Shown: positions 23,641-35,204 of the stretch, in pieces
Layout: each line of letters begins with the position of its first letter
Numbering within the stretch: the stretch's first letter is position 1
NCBI GenBank assembly: GCA_943736015.1
Contig: OX031059.1
Span: forward strand, 58,601,159-58,665,158
Length of the DNA: 64,000 nt
Reading direction: 5' to 3'
Source: Tridacna crocea
Taxonomy: Eukaryota > Mollusca > Bivalvia > Cardiida > Cardiidae
Made by a program: the position numbers and the translations under genes
The notes under the pieces: model-generated
The model's input: the letters and a program-made list of their open reading frames with translations, nothing else
Told to the model about the DNA's origin: nothing
Databases searched by the model: none

Positions 23641-23730
23641 CTTTGCAGCCTTGGGTTTGTTCAGATCAAATTGTGACTTGCTTGCCTTGCGTTTCACTCG
23701 CCGTCGTTTCAAAGTGTGGATGAAAGTCAC
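23641..23730 (-). CDS. Candidate 5' exon of an unrecognised host gene
   Basis: On the minus strand a basic segment (KRRRVKRKASKSQFDLNKPK) is followed by AAG|GTAAAG, a good donor in phase 0. It lies outside repeats. No in-frame ATG is visible between the upstream stop and this segment, so the true start (another exon, or a base difference) is unresolved. Lys/Arg richness would fit a nuclear or ribosome-associated protein, but I do not recognise it. Joined by phase with 21042-21095 and 19603-19701 it would make a small protein of roughly 90-110 residues. Confidence 0.35.
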
Positions 23731-23836
23731 GTTGCGCGTATGAATAAATTAGGTTACTAGCTATTCAACATTTCAGACATTCAAGCAAATTTTTGTTGAA
23801 AATGTAAATGCCTTGAAAAATAAACGTGTAACAAAC

Positions 23837-23872
23837 CAGGGATCTTATATATACATATATATAAGATCCCTG
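23837..23872. repeat. 36-nt near-perfect palindrome with flanking direct repeat
   Basis: CAGGGATCTTATATATA and its exact complement around CA. AACAAAC precedes and follows it. CAGGG ends with 7-8 bp direct repeats are the hallmark of a hAT terminus pair, so this may be a hAT derivative reduced to its two ends. Confidence 0.55.
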
Positions 23873-25441
23873 AACAAACCAATAATTTTTTTGGTAAGAC
23901 TATTGATGATGCGTTTTTAACGAAAGCTATTTTTTTGTGAACATGGGTCCGAGTGACATATCATTCATAAAATAGTGCCCGATTGGTAATCGTAACATCT
24001 CGGCCGATTTGATGGCTCTGGTGTCACACCTGTGGTTTTTTGCCATATTGAAAATAGAGTGAAATTGGACATCTTTGAAGCCTCACAGATCGCTTAATGG
24101 CAAAAATTTTGCTTTCCCGTCTCTTGCTGTCTATAAAGTACGTCCATAGTCCTTCGAAAAAATGCATTAAAAACAACATGTCAACCGATTGCGTTTTTCG
24201 CTAAATCTCAAAAACAACGGGCACCCTAGAATTTTCCCTCTCAAAAACACCTGTTCACCGCCATGACCCCAATTTTTTTATCCTCTAGTGACACAAAATA
24301 GTCCACTCAATATACAATAAAAATACATCTAAGTGGTCCCCCAATGCCTATATTTGAAGCAAATCTAAATTATATACCACCAAGCCCTCTTAGCCCCATA
24401 CAACAGTGCAACAAAAATGCTACTGCAAATTTTCACTTGGGACTACTACGAACCGGAAGCAGTCTCGCAGTGGTGCGACACCCAAGCAGTCTCGCAGTGG
24501 TGCGACACCCTCTAAACACCTGAGTAATGCCGAATGGGTAGATTCGTCCGCATTCATATAGAAAAATATAGGATCTGTGTATAAACAAATATTAAGATTT
24601 GATAATTATTCATTGAATTGTCATAACAGTTCAAAGAAAATATCTGTTTAGTGCAAAAGTTTGACTTATTTCATTTTTTATCTGAAAATTCAATCGTTTT
24701 ATATGTTTAAATGCTTGAATTTCATAGAATTTTTTTTTCGCTGGTTGAATATTGGTGTTGTTGGGTGATTTCCCAAATGCCTGAGCGTTGACATAGGAAG
24801 ACCGATTACTGACGCTGTTCACCTGTAACAATCAATATTTGGGTCATAACTGAACATAATGAGTTAAATAAAAGTAGCCATCCTCTGTGAAAAAGGCTTG
24901 ATGCACCAGCAAAAAAGCAATGTCAGTCTGTGTATCTAAGCATGGGTCGGAGCATTTCATTATTTGTGTTTTTTTCTGCACGCTCATGGACCACTCCACC
25001 TCGTGGTCCACTCAGTTATTGGAAAAAAATGATTATATGGATCCTTTATGGACCCATAAATATGTGATTACTTGTTTGGTACATTTGATCTCTCGGATGC
25101 TCTAATTTCCCTTTGCTAAAGCATAGATCAATTCTTTGTTATTTGTGCAGAGTTTAATCAGCCTATACAACAGAATCCCATGTTTTAACAACCCAGGATG
25201 AAAATGCTGTTTATTTGCCTTTTTTTCTTATCACACAATGTTTCAAAAGATGGCTACCTCAGGGTCTTTGAAATATGGGATTGCTTGTTGTAGTGTAAGT
25301 TTTACATGTACATGTAATTGAATTGGTAAAGCCACCAATCAGAAAATAGGTAACTGGGTCTAATCTCGGGAAAACTTTGTGTACACTCTACAGGCCACAT
25401 TGTCAATCTGATTCTCATGTAACTTTGTCAGAATATTTTCC

Positions 25442-25664
25442 TTAACCCTTTACCACACGACAAAATTTTAGATCTGTCAAAATTAAAAGCATTTGTAGAT
25501 AACAGTTTTAACATGGCTCATATGAAATGATTTTTCTTTGATAGGGTAGAAAACATTGTGAGAAAAGGAGAAAATGCTGGTGACCAGCATTTTCTCCTTT
25601 TCCCACAATGTTTTCAAAAGCCTTCTCTTTCAGGGGGTGTTAAAAGTAGTCATTGAGGGGTTAA
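25442..25664 (+). repeat. TTAA palindromic MITE, full length
   Basis: TTAACCCTTTACCACACGAC to TTGAGGGGTTAA, 223 bp, with a complete palindrome (AAAATGCTGGTGACCAGCAT centre). Confidence 0.92.
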
Positions 25665-25868
25665 TGATATCCTAGATGAGTTTAAAGTGGGTCATGTTGG
25701 GTTAAAAAACCTATGTCACTAATAGTCAAGTCCTAGAAAAACCTTGTATACACTCTAATGGGCACTTTTTCAGTCTGATACTCATGTCTTGGAAGTGATT
25801 GGAAATGGGGCATGTGTGGTCAAAAAGGATCAGGTGAGCAACTTCAGGGCCATCATGGCCCTCTTGTT
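25665..25868 (+). repeat. Tail of a pearl-like element
   Basis: Ends CAGGGCCATCATGGCCCTCTTGTT, that is, the same hairpin (GGGCCATCATGGCCC) and terminal CTCTTGTT as the 28.98-kb element, preceded by AGGTGAGC. A related decayed copy is at 28.02-28.31 kb. Confidence 0.6.
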
Positions 25869-25959
25869 TCTGAAAAGAAAAAGTCTGAATTGGCCAAGCC
25901 AGTGATCAAATCAATGACTCCCTGTTCTCAAGCTTGCAGGCTATCAACCAAGCTATGGG

Positions 25960-26640
25960 TGCTTGGCACGCATTGTGTCAAAAGAAAGGTCACAAGGTCA
26001 AAAAGTATCAGTATCTACTGGATGGATTTTAGTCAAAGTTCATGGGAAGTTCCATTATGAAGTCAAGATGTGCATATTATAATTTGGTTACTGTTCAATG
26101 ATTTTCAAAGGAGTTATGGCCCTTCCATGATTTTTTTTTTTTTGCCGGCTCTATTTCTCAATAACTACAGGACAGATTTCAGTCAATCAAACTTAACCCT
26201 TTCCCAGACGGCAAATTTGGGACCAGACCAAATTCAAAGCATTTTGCCGATGACAAATTAACAGTTGCTTAAAAGATGAAATTTGTATATGATAGGGTAG
26301 AAAACATTATGGGAAAAGGAGAAAATGCTGGTTACCAGCATTTTCTCCTTTTCCCACAATGTTTCCAAAAGGCTTCTATTCCTTTCCCGTAAAAACCAGG
26401 AATTGTTTGGGAAAGGGTTAATAGGAAGTTTTATTATGAAGTGAAGATGTGCATATCATAATTTTGTTACAGTTGAATAATTTCTAAACGAGTTATGGCC
26501 CTTTCTTGATTTTTTTTCTCCGGTCCATTACTCAGTATCTATCAGATGGATTGCAGTCAAACTTTATGGGAAGTTTATGTATGAAGCTAAGATATGCATA
26601 TTATAATTTGGCAACAAGTTAATGATTTTCAAAGTTTTAC
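25960..26640 (+). repeat. Diverged ~170-bp tandem repeat split by a MITE
   Basis: Three monomers share GATGTGCATATTATAATTTGG, AGTTATGGCCCTT and TGGATTTTAGTCAAA boxes. The MITE at 26193-26421 interrupts the second unit exactly at TTAA. ORFs here are not genes. Confidence 0.75.
26193..26421 (+). repeat. TTAA palindromic MITE with inferable empty site
   Basis: TTAACCCTTTCCCAGACGGC to TTTGGGAAAGGGTTAA, 229 bp. The flanking tandem monomers (CAAACTTTATGGGAAG in a neighbour versus CAAACTTAATAGGAAG across this insertion) show the pre-insertion site and so the TTAA duplication. Confidence 0.95.
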
Positions 26641-27152
26641 ATTACTATAACATGGTGGCATATTTTAGCCATAAGATACAATATACATGTTACTATCATG
26701 ATTATTTTAGAACACTATTGTGATTTATCATAGTTTCCTAGAAATTTCATCATGAAATGAAAAGATAATATTCCCAAGAAACTTTGATATATCGCAATAC
26801 ATGTAGTTTTCTAAAATAATCATGAATGCTATCTTGTATTTCGTGGCAGATTAATGCCAGTATACTGTATTACTTAGGCAAATTTTGTTTATAACTACCG
26901 TAGTAAAAGGGCACCCAGTTCCTTATCTAACTCCTTAGTGGCTCTCAAATTAAAAAAAATCAAAGTGCCATAACTAGGGAATGGGTTGAAGGGAGGTGTG
27001 GGTATTTTAGTCAAGATTTCACAATATCATTTTTTCTTATTAAGTTCTGTTGATTTTCATATATTAAGTCCACATGGCAAAAGGCTTAGCCTTAAACTTT
27101 TTGGTCTGCAAGTTAAATACTTTTAGACCAATTTGGTAATGAATAAGAAACC
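26641..27152. other. Intergenic stretch, nothing recognised
   Basis: AT-rich, with ATGATTATTTTAGAAAC / TTTTCTAAAATAATCATG inverted between about 26698 and 26825. No gene. Confidence 0.4.
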
Positions 27153-27336
27153 TTAGCCTTTCACCACACAATCGACCCTGAAAATGAAATCCTTCGAAAA
27201 CCTTTTGGAACAGGACAAAATGCTGGTTACACAATAAATCCCATAACATCTGCCATAACTATTTATTATGTTGTCTGCAAAATTAATGTTATCAATTTGG
27301 TACAGTGTAAAATATTGTTGTGTGGTAATGGCTTAA
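27153..27336 (-). repeat. MITE, hairpin arm deleted
   Basis: CCTTTCACCACACAATCGAC left end and ATTGTTGTGTGGTAATGGCTTAA right end. Only one hairpin arm (AAAATGCTGGTTAC) remains. Confidence 0.8.
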
Positions 27337-27709
27337 AAGCCTAAGTAGGCTTTTGTGTGTGTGTTTTTTTAAACCAGATGAAAACATGTATAACTACTTT
27401 AGTTTACAGACACTGAACATTGTTTGGAATTTATTACTGTTTTTTATTCAGGCCATAAGCTAGTCAAAGGCTCTCAAAAAATGAAGAATGAAATTTGCAC
27501 AAGAATACCTGTCTACCTTTAAGTTAACTCAAATATAGTGCTTAGGGGATATGTGGCACATATAGTGATTTCCGTTCATAGCCAATTCGAAGTACTGTAC
27601 ATGTATATCAGAAAAATGAAGTTATTGCTTCTTTATGTATTGGCAAAAGCTTCTATTTTCTCAAGTTTTTATTCAGGTTGCTGTGCAAAGTTTATCTTTT
27701 TGTTACTAT

Positions 27710-27942
27710 TTAACTCTTCACCACACAATCCAGACTTTTAACAACCCCGAGAAAGAAGCCTTTTGAAAACATTGTGGAAAAAGGAGAAAATGCTGGAAAC
27801 CATAATTTTCTCCTTTTCCCACAATATTTTCTACTCTGCTGGAAACAAAAGATTTCAATATTTTAGTTGCAGTTATTTTTTCTTGTCTACAAAATGCTTT
27901 TAATTTGGACCAGTCTAAAATTTTGTCATGTGTTAAAGAGTC
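27710..27942 (-). repeat. TTAA palindromic MITE
   Basis: TTAACTCTTCACCACACAAT at the left; right end GTCATGTGTTAAAGAGTC has lost the TTAA. Palindrome nearly complete. Confidence 0.87.
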
Positions 27943-28479
27943 GAGATGTATTCTGGACTAAGGCTATATACATTTCAGTATCAAAGATTTACTTCTTGAC
28001 ATGGAGCTGTTTAGGGTATTCATCACATTTAGTGATGGCTCTAGTTTTCTGTGCAATATCCATGAAAGTTGGTCAGAATGTTAGTCTTGAAAATGGGGCA
28101 TGTTGAACTAAAAAGGTCACTGAGACAAATTCTGGCAACAACTTGTACATACTCTAATGGCCACATTTCAGTCAGATACTTATGAGAGTTTATTAGTGTG
28201 TGCATGTCATAATAAATCACATCAGACGATAATGGAAATAAGTCATGCTTGGTCAAAACGCTCAGGTGAAAGATTTCAGGGCCATTAGGGCTGCTTTGCC
28301 ATCTTAAAGTGTTGGGTTATTTTTTTTTTAAGTCTATATCAGTTGATTCTTGAACCCCTTTTAGATACAAGTCTGGACTTTACAGAGTACTACCAAACCC
28401 ACTCATTGACCTTGAGGTCAAGGTCATACCTTGAGTTTGGGGTTGAATCAAATGCTTGGGTAGATTTTGTTTTTACATA

Positions 28480-28696
28480 ACTTTTTACCACAGGAAAAAA
28501 ATTTAGACAAAACGAAATCTAAAACATTTACGGACAACAGATTCATGGTTTTTGTCTCTGATTGGGTACAAAACATGGGGAGATAGGGGAAAAGTGGCAA
28601 TAAGCAGCACCTCGTCATTTTCCCAAAATGCTTTCAGAAGCCTTCTTTCTGTAAGTCAGGGTTGTTATAACTTGGGATTGGGTGGTAATGGGTTAA
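28480..28696 (+). repeat. TTAA palindromic MITE, diverged
   Basis: ACTTTTTACCACAGGAAAAA to GGGTGGTAATGGGTTAA. The hairpin has decayed to GGGAAAAGTGGCAATAAGC. Confidence 0.8.
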
Positions 28697-28741
28697 TTAG
28701 TTTTATCTTCAACAAGACTTCCCCAACCAGATAGCTTATCT

Positions 28742-28966
28742 TTAACCCATTACCACACAATCCCTACTTTTAACGACCCTGAGAAAGAAGCCCTCAGAAA
28801 ATATTGTGGGAAAAAGGAGAAAATGCTGGTAACCAGCATTTTCTCCTTTTCCTAAAAAATGTTTTCTACCCTTCAAATTTCAAATTTTCAGTAACTTTTA
28901 TTTTGTAGTCTGCAAATGCTTTTGAGTTGGACAAACCTAAAATATTATCTTTTGGTAATGAGTTAA
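28742..28966 (-). repeat. TTAA palindromic MITE, full length
   Basis: TTAACCCATTACCACACAAT to TTTGGTAATGAGTTAA, 225 bp, palindrome complete. Confidence 0.92.
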
Positions 28967-28983
28967 GTCAAGATATATTTTTT

Positions 28984-30906
28984 AGCTCACCTGAGCACAA
29001 CGTGTTCAAGGGGAGCTTTTAGGATCACCCGGTGTCCGTCGTCCGTCGTGCGTCGTCAACAATTCTTTAAACATCAACTCCTCCTAAACCGATGGGCGGA
29101 TTTGGACCAAACTTGGCAGGAATGTTCCTTGGGAGGTCCTCTTTAAAAATTGTTCACAGAATTTGATTCCATCAAAAACTCTGGTTGCCATGGCAACAAA
29201 ATGGAATTTTTTAGCAAATTCTTTAAAAGTCTTCTCCTCTGAAACCGCTGGTCGGATTTTGAAATAATTTCACAGATATGTTCTTTGGGTGACCCTTTTC
29301 AAAAATTGTTCGTGAAATTTTGATTCGTCAAAAATTGTGGCTCTGGTGAATGGGGGCTTCTTGCACTATACAGAAATGAAGGAATTCTTTAAAAATCTTC
29401 TCCTCTGAAACCGCTAGTCAGATTTTGAAATGATTTCACAGATATGTTCCTTGGGTGACCCTTTTCAAAAATTTTTCGTGAAATTTTGATCCGTCAAGAA
29501 ACATGGCTCTGGTGAATGGGGGCTTCTTGCACCATACAGAAATGAAGGAATTCCTAAAAAATCTTCTTCTCTGAAACCGCTGGTCAGATTTTGAAATAAT
29601 TTCACAGAGTTGTTCCATGGGTGACCCTTTTAAAAAATTGTTCGCGAAATTTTGATTGGTCAAGAAACATGGCTCTGGTGAATGGGGGCTTCTTGCACTA
29701 TACAGAAATGAATAAATTCATAAAAATTCTTCTTCTCTGAAACAGCTTGTTAGAATTTGAAACAATTTCACAGACTTGTTCCTTGGATTACCCTTTTCAA
29801 AAATTGTTCGTGAAATTTTGATCCGTCAAAAAATGTGGCTCTGGTGAATGGGGGCTTCTTGCACTATACAGAAATGAAGGAATTCTTAAAAAATCTTTTT
29901 CTCTGAAACCGCTAGTCAGATTTCGCCGAATAATTTCACAGAGTTGTTCCATGGGTGACCCTTTTGAAAAATTGTACGCGAAATTTTGATTGGTCAAGAA
30001 ACATGGCTCTTGTGAATGGGGGCTTCTTGCACTATACAGAAATGAATAAATTCTTAGAAATTCTTCTTCTCTGAAACAGCTGGTTAAATTTTGAAATAAT
30101 TTCACAGACTTGTTCCTTGGGTTACCCTTTTCAAAAATTGTTCGCGAAATTTTGATTAGTCAAGAAACATGGCTCTGGTGAATGGGGGCTACTTGCACTA
30201 TACAGAAATTAAGAAATTCTTGAAAATTCTTCTTCTCTGAAATGGCTGGACAGATTTTGAAATAATTTCACAGAGATGTTCCTTGGGTGACCCTTTTCTA
30301 AAATTGTTCGTGAAATTTTGATTGGCCAAGAAACATAGCTCTAGTGAATGGGGGCTACTTGCACTATATGGAAATGAAGAAATTCTTGAAAATTCTTCTT
30401 CTCTGAAACCCGTGGTCAGATTTTAAAATAATCTGACAGAGATGTTCTTTGGGTGACCCTTTCCAAAAGCTGTACATATAATTTTGATCCGTCATGAAAC
30501 ATGACTCTTGTGAATGGGGGCTACTTGCACTATACGGACATGATGAAATTCTTTAAAATTCTCTCTTCTCTGAAACCCCTGGTCAGATTTTGAAATAATT
30601 TCAGAGAGATGTTCCTTGGGTGACCCTTTTCAAAACTTGTTTGTAAATTTTGATCCATCAAGAAACATTGCTCTCGTGGATGGGGGCTACTTGCTCTTAT
30701 ACAGAAATGAAGAATTCTTAAAAATTCTTCTTTTTGAAACTGATGGTCAGATTTCGAAATGACTTTTACAGGTGACCTTTTGAAAATTGCTTGGCAAAAT
30801 TATAAATTTGGTTCCAGTGTTTCAGTACCTCAAAAAAAAAACAATAGACTATGGTCATCTCAAAAATTCAGGTGAGCGATCCAGGGCCATCTTGGCCCTC
30901 TTGTTT
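28984..30906 (+). mobile_element. Pearl/helentron-like element with 166-bp tandem core
   Basis: The head is GCTCACCTGAGCAC followed by a GTCCGTCGTCCGTCGTGCG microsatellite and CAACTCCTCC. The core has nine full units marked by GAATGGGGGCT at 29348, 29514, 29680, 29846, 30014, 30180, 30346, 30512 and about 30678 (almost exactly 166 bp). The tail is AGGTGAGCGATCCAGGGCC with hairpin GGGCCATCTTGGCCC and terminal CTCTTGTTT. Same plan as the 2.19-kb element with an unrelated core. No protein of its own; ORFs are by-products of the array. Confidence 0.75.
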
Positions 30907-32672
30907 GGTGATGGGCAGGCAAGCTATCCTGTATGTGGGTCAGGTTTTGTTTGTGATGCAAATCATTCTAGTCTGTTTAAAGATTGTTTTTCATTTTTAG
31001 TTTTAATGCACATTAGAAATAATTATGTCGACAATACGATAACAAATAAATATTAAGAAACTACTGTAATTTTGTGATAGTTTGTTTATTTATTCCTGTC
31101 AGTACATGCTTAAACATGAGTTATCATTTATTGAGTTATACCTGAGCAGTAATATATTCTCCACTAAAGGCGAGGCTGAGCTGAGGCCTTTATTGTGGAG
31201 AAAGTACTGTCATATCCAGTTGCTGGCAGAAAAACTTACTTCTAGGAGCAACTTTCCAACTCGCAAGTTGAAAGATGGACAAATGACTATAACATAAGTT
31301 CCTGGGCTTTGGCCCGAGGAGCAAAAAAAAAGAAGGTAACCCGCAAAACTAATAAGATGAACCAGGGATAAATTTTTATCTTCTGTCATGTTTAGACAGA
31401 AAAAAACATTATGTAATGTCGTAAACACATATTTGTTTAAGTTTGACAGCAAAAGATTTTTTTTTTTCAATTTGTGAAGCTATGAAAAAGAAATAGCCAA
31501 ACAGAACTGACAGAACTTGTCAGTATTGATGGAAATTAATACTGATTCATTGGGCGGACAGATTGACTGATTGATTTTTGTCGTGTTTAACACCGTTTTC
31601 AACATTAATTAAGTTTTATCGTGGCAGCCACTGCTTCTATCTATGTTTTTGTGGAGCTTCTTTCACCAGTACTCCACACAATCTGATTTCCAGGCCACTG
31701 GCTGCTTCCCCACATAACCATTGTTAAAAGAGTGGACAGCAGTGAGAGAGGAATGAATCCTGTCGCAATCATTAATCCTCAAGAAGAAATTGTCCAAGCT
31801 AAGGATCAAACCAGTGACCTGTTCTCAAGTCCTCCATGCTAAAGACTGAGCTAAGTGACTTGACTTGGCAGACAGAAACGCTTTTAATCACTTTAATAGT
31901 TTCAACTACTGACAAATTTCATCATAACAATGTGACCTTGACATTTAAACTGATGACACAGTTCCAAAAGACAGGTCGTCTGTCCATGAACATCATTTAT
32001 GCGAATAATTTTAGATGCAATTGGAAGATGTTGAACAGATGCCTATGTCCTTCCCACGATTTCATGGTACAGGCAGAAAAATGCAGTGGAGTAAAATAGG
32101 GCAAGCTCAGCCCTCTTGACATATAATACACTGTTGACTGGATTGAATTTCTAAAGTTTACTTGACATAATTCTACACATAAATGATGTGCTTCAACTTG
32201 TGATATGCACACTCCTACAAGTTACAGTGTTATCCAAATTGTAACTTTTTGTAGAATACAGCCATTTCTTCATCTTTTTGGAGGAAGAAATGCAGATGTA
32301 TCAGCACATGAACCCCTTCGAAATAACTCACAACTATAAAAGCTTTAGCAGTCAGTGTTGATCAAAATTAGACTGCAAAAAAAACATGCACTCAGGGACC
32401 TTATTCAATAACCATTCACGAGAACATACTCGGTTTTGTTCTCCAGATTTTTCCACATTTGAAAGTAACATAGCTTCTGATCGGCTAAACCATTTTTTTA
32501 GCCCATCAGAAGTCTTGTTACTCGCAAATTTTGAAAATTTTGTAGAATATGACAAAGAAATTCTTTATGGTTGGTGTAAATGGACCCTAATCTCCAATCT
32601 ACAATGCTTTACTGGAAAACTTAGGACTACACTGTTATAAAGTTTCCTTTTTTTTAACATCTTAATTTTAAA
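30907..32672. other. Intergenic stretch with a dispersed mollusc-type repeat
   Basis: 31555-31860 (GTCGTGTTTAACACCG ... GTGGCAGCC ... CAGTACTCCACAC ... GATCAAACCAGTGACC) has the look of an old short interspersed repeat. 32093-32125 ends GCCCTCTTGACA, a faint pearl-like tail. No gene recognised; the short overlapping frames have no supporting features. Confidence 0.4.
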
Positions 32673-32792
32673 ATGCCCCTTTACTACACAATCCCAGGTT
32701 TAAATGGCCTTGAGGACAAAAGACTTTTGAAAACATTGTGGAAAAAAAAAATTGCTGGTTTCCAGCATCTTTTTCGTACAGTTTTCTACACT
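32673..32792 (-). repeat. MITE fragment
   Basis: CCCTTTACTACACAATCCCA left end and a shortened hairpin (AATTGCTGGTTTCCAGCA). Right part missing. Confidence 0.7.
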
Positions 32793-32853
32793 TTCAAAGA
32801 CAAATCTTTTATGCCATATTGAAATATATTTATCTGGAATGATTTGTTGTTTT

Positions 32854-33082
32854 TTAACTCCTTACCAAACAACATAATTTTTGGCTTGTCCAAATCGAAA
32901 GCATTTGCAGACGACAAAATAGAAATGACTGAAAATTTGAAATTTGTATTGTGAAGGGTAGAAAACATTGTGGGAAAAGGAGAAAATGCTGGTTACCAGC
33001 ATTTTCTCCTTTTCCAACAATGTTTTCTATAGGCTTCTTTCTCGGGGTAGTCAAAAGTAGGGATTGTGTGGTAATGGGTTAA
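32854..33082 (+). repeat. TTAA palindromic MITE, full length
   Basis: TTAACTCCTTACCAAACAAC to GTGTGGTAATGGGTTAA, 229 bp, near-perfect palindrome. Confidence 0.93.
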
Positions 33083-33151
33083 TATGATAGATTCCAGCCT
33101 TGTATACAGGGCACAGACTAGTTTGTCAGTTTTCACTTCATGCCGAGACTG

Positions 33152-33358
33152 TCATATTTGGCTTCCACCCAGACCATCCATGATCTCTTGCTTCCTATGC
33201 ATGAAAATAGCTTCCTCCCGAGACTGTCCCAGTGATTCTGCTTTCTGCCTAAGGTAGGCAGCTGGCAGAATAATGACAGTCATGGCAGACCACAATTTTT
33301 CAAAGGTTAGAGTCTCTACAGGCAGCATGAGATTACAGACAGTCTGGACGGAAGCCAT
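33152..33358 (-). CDS. Unrecognised 68-codon ORF, possible exon
   Basis: An ATG-started minus-strand frame in the context ATATATGG. It has coding-like composition: a hydrophobic stretch (LWSAMTVIILPAAYL, about residues 23-37) and then a charged helix (RQKAESLGQSREEAIF). It lies outside the mapped repeats. A 17-bp direct repeat, GGACGGAAGCCATATAT, overlaps its start. No convincing donor or family match by eye, so its status is uncertain. Confidence 0.25.
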   Translation of the reverse strand: MASVQTVCNLMLPVETLTFEKLWSAMTVIILPAAYLRQKAESLGQSREEAIFMHRKQEIMDGLGGSQI

Positions 33359-33584
33359 ATATGACTGCGGCCTGGACGGAAGCCATATATAACTATCTGT
33401 TTTGGCACGAAATTCTGCAGACTTGTTTATACCTTGCTTTGTACAAGTCGTTAAAAGTCATTTATTCATATTTAGCAAAGCATTCAATACTGCTTTCACC
33501 CCTGTGTAAATGTCTACTCCAATATCATTACTAGCTGCAAGAGGATCAAAACAGACTCAACTGGTTTAAAATATCTTGTTCAAC

Positions 33585-35204
33585 TTAAGGTTCATGTAAA
33601 GTGTTTATTTTGCTTAATTTCATACGTCAATAATTCTGTAATTATTAAAATTTGTCCAGGAAAACCATATATCAAATTAAAGCTCTGGATGAGTACAAGC
33701 TGTTTTACATAATTATACCTACTGGCCTTACATAATAAAACTAAAACATTGCAGAAAAAGATGACATCGTTTAAAACCTACAAAATAATAATGACATAAC
33801 AAAATTGCTTAAGTTTTGGAGAAAACATAGGCTATGGTACATACCAGGTACTGCTACTACCAAAAATCCTATAGTTTCTTTAAAAAGGCACATATTTAAG
33901 TCAGAAAGTTTGACATTTTTCCCTTATTGAATTGTCAACCATGTTTGACCTACTTTGTTTTAGTAACAGGTATGGTGTCTCCACAGGATCAAAATGTACA
34001 AGTGGTTGTGCATGATAAACTTTCATTAGTAATTTTAGATAATAAAACAAATAAAAATGACCTGTACAAGTGAAATGTCCATGTCTACGTCCAAACCCTT
34101 TCTCAAAAACAGCAGTTACAAAAGGTGTCACCAGTCTGGTAGATAGGATTAAGGTGTCACCAGTCTGGTAGATAGGATTTAGAATCAATTTTTGACATAA
34201 GCATTTTTTTCATTGTTCTTTTTGTGTGTGTGATGGGGTAGTGGGGTGCTGTTTTTGAGAAAGGGTTTGTAAGTGGACATGGAAATTTCACTTGTACAGG
34301 TCATTTTTATTCTAAAATTATTACTGGAATAAATTTACCTGAAATTGACCTTTATGCAAAGAGTAATTAAAACGTGAATATTTAAACCATCTGGTATAAT
34401 CGGACTGTACGGAAACTGTTATCGGTAAATGTCGGGTTTGACCCTTACTGCGCCTTAGTCAAAATAAAACGGTTTTGCGGATGGCATAGATTAAGATCAG
34501 GCTGCATAGAAAGTGCATCATAGATCTAAGTCACCCACCATGTATTACCAATTTAAACCAACAATATAATGGTTATTTCAGGTATTTCAAGTATTCTTTG
34601 AAAACACTATAAATCTATTAGCAGCATAAAGAGTTTAGAAACATGCACATAGTTCCGCATGCAGACGACATTAGCCGGAGCCAAGTTAGAACAATAAATC
34701 AAGCGTGTAATATATAGTATTTGAGGTCATTTATTTCATGTCAATTTGTTCAGGTAATACTAATGAAAGTTTATTACACACAACCACTTGTACATTTTGA
34801 TCCTGTGGAGACACCATACCTGTTACTAAAACAAAGTAGGTCAAACATGGTTGACAATTCAATAAGGGAAAAATGTCAAACTTTCTGACTTAAATATGTG
34901 CCTTTTTAAAGAAACTATAGGATTTTTGGTAGTAGCAGTACCTGGTATGTACCATAGCCTATGTTTTCTCCAAAACTTAAGCAATTTTGTTATGTTATTA
35001 TTATTTTGTAGGTTTTAAACGATGTCATCTTTTTCTGCAATGTTTTAGTTTTATTATGCAAGGCCAGTAGGTATAATTATGTAAAACAGCTTGTACTCAT
35101 CCAGAGCTTTAATTTGATATATGGTTTTCCTGGACAAATTTTAATAATTACAGAATTATTGACGTATGAAATTAAGCAAAATAAACACTTTACATGAACC
35201 TTAA
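33585..35204. mobile_element. TTAA-bounded 1.62-kb foldback element
   Basis: TTAAGGTTCATGTAAAGTG at the left and CACTTTACATGAACCTTAA at the right. The inverted arms (about 33585-34048 and 34757-35204) are roughly 450 nt and nearly identical. Inside is a second, shorter inverted pair (GACCTGTACAAGTGAAATG near 34058 and its complement near 34292), plus a 29-bp tandem duplication GGTGTCACCAGTCTGGTAG at 34122-34180. No protein; TTAA ends suggest piggyBac-type mobilisation. Inserted at the edge of an integrase fragment. Confidence 0.85.

Larger units (their letters stand above)
23022..25441. other. Mostly unassigned stretch with a host exon candidate
   Basis: Contains the separately listed exon candidate (23641-23730) and the palindrome at 23837. 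It also holds a 27-bp direct duplication AAGCAGTCTCGCAGTGGTGC... at 24457-24510, a GGGACGAAATTGTTATTGGT motif pair at 23288-23330, and a MITE fragment near 25190-25300. 25320-25440 resembles the 3' half of a pearl-like unit. Confidence 0.45.

Noticed and set aside
29436..30105. Minus-strand ORFs with repeated EEEFLRIYSFLYSARSP-like units
   Set aside because: They are readings of the 166-bp tandem core; the array, not a protein, explains the repetition.
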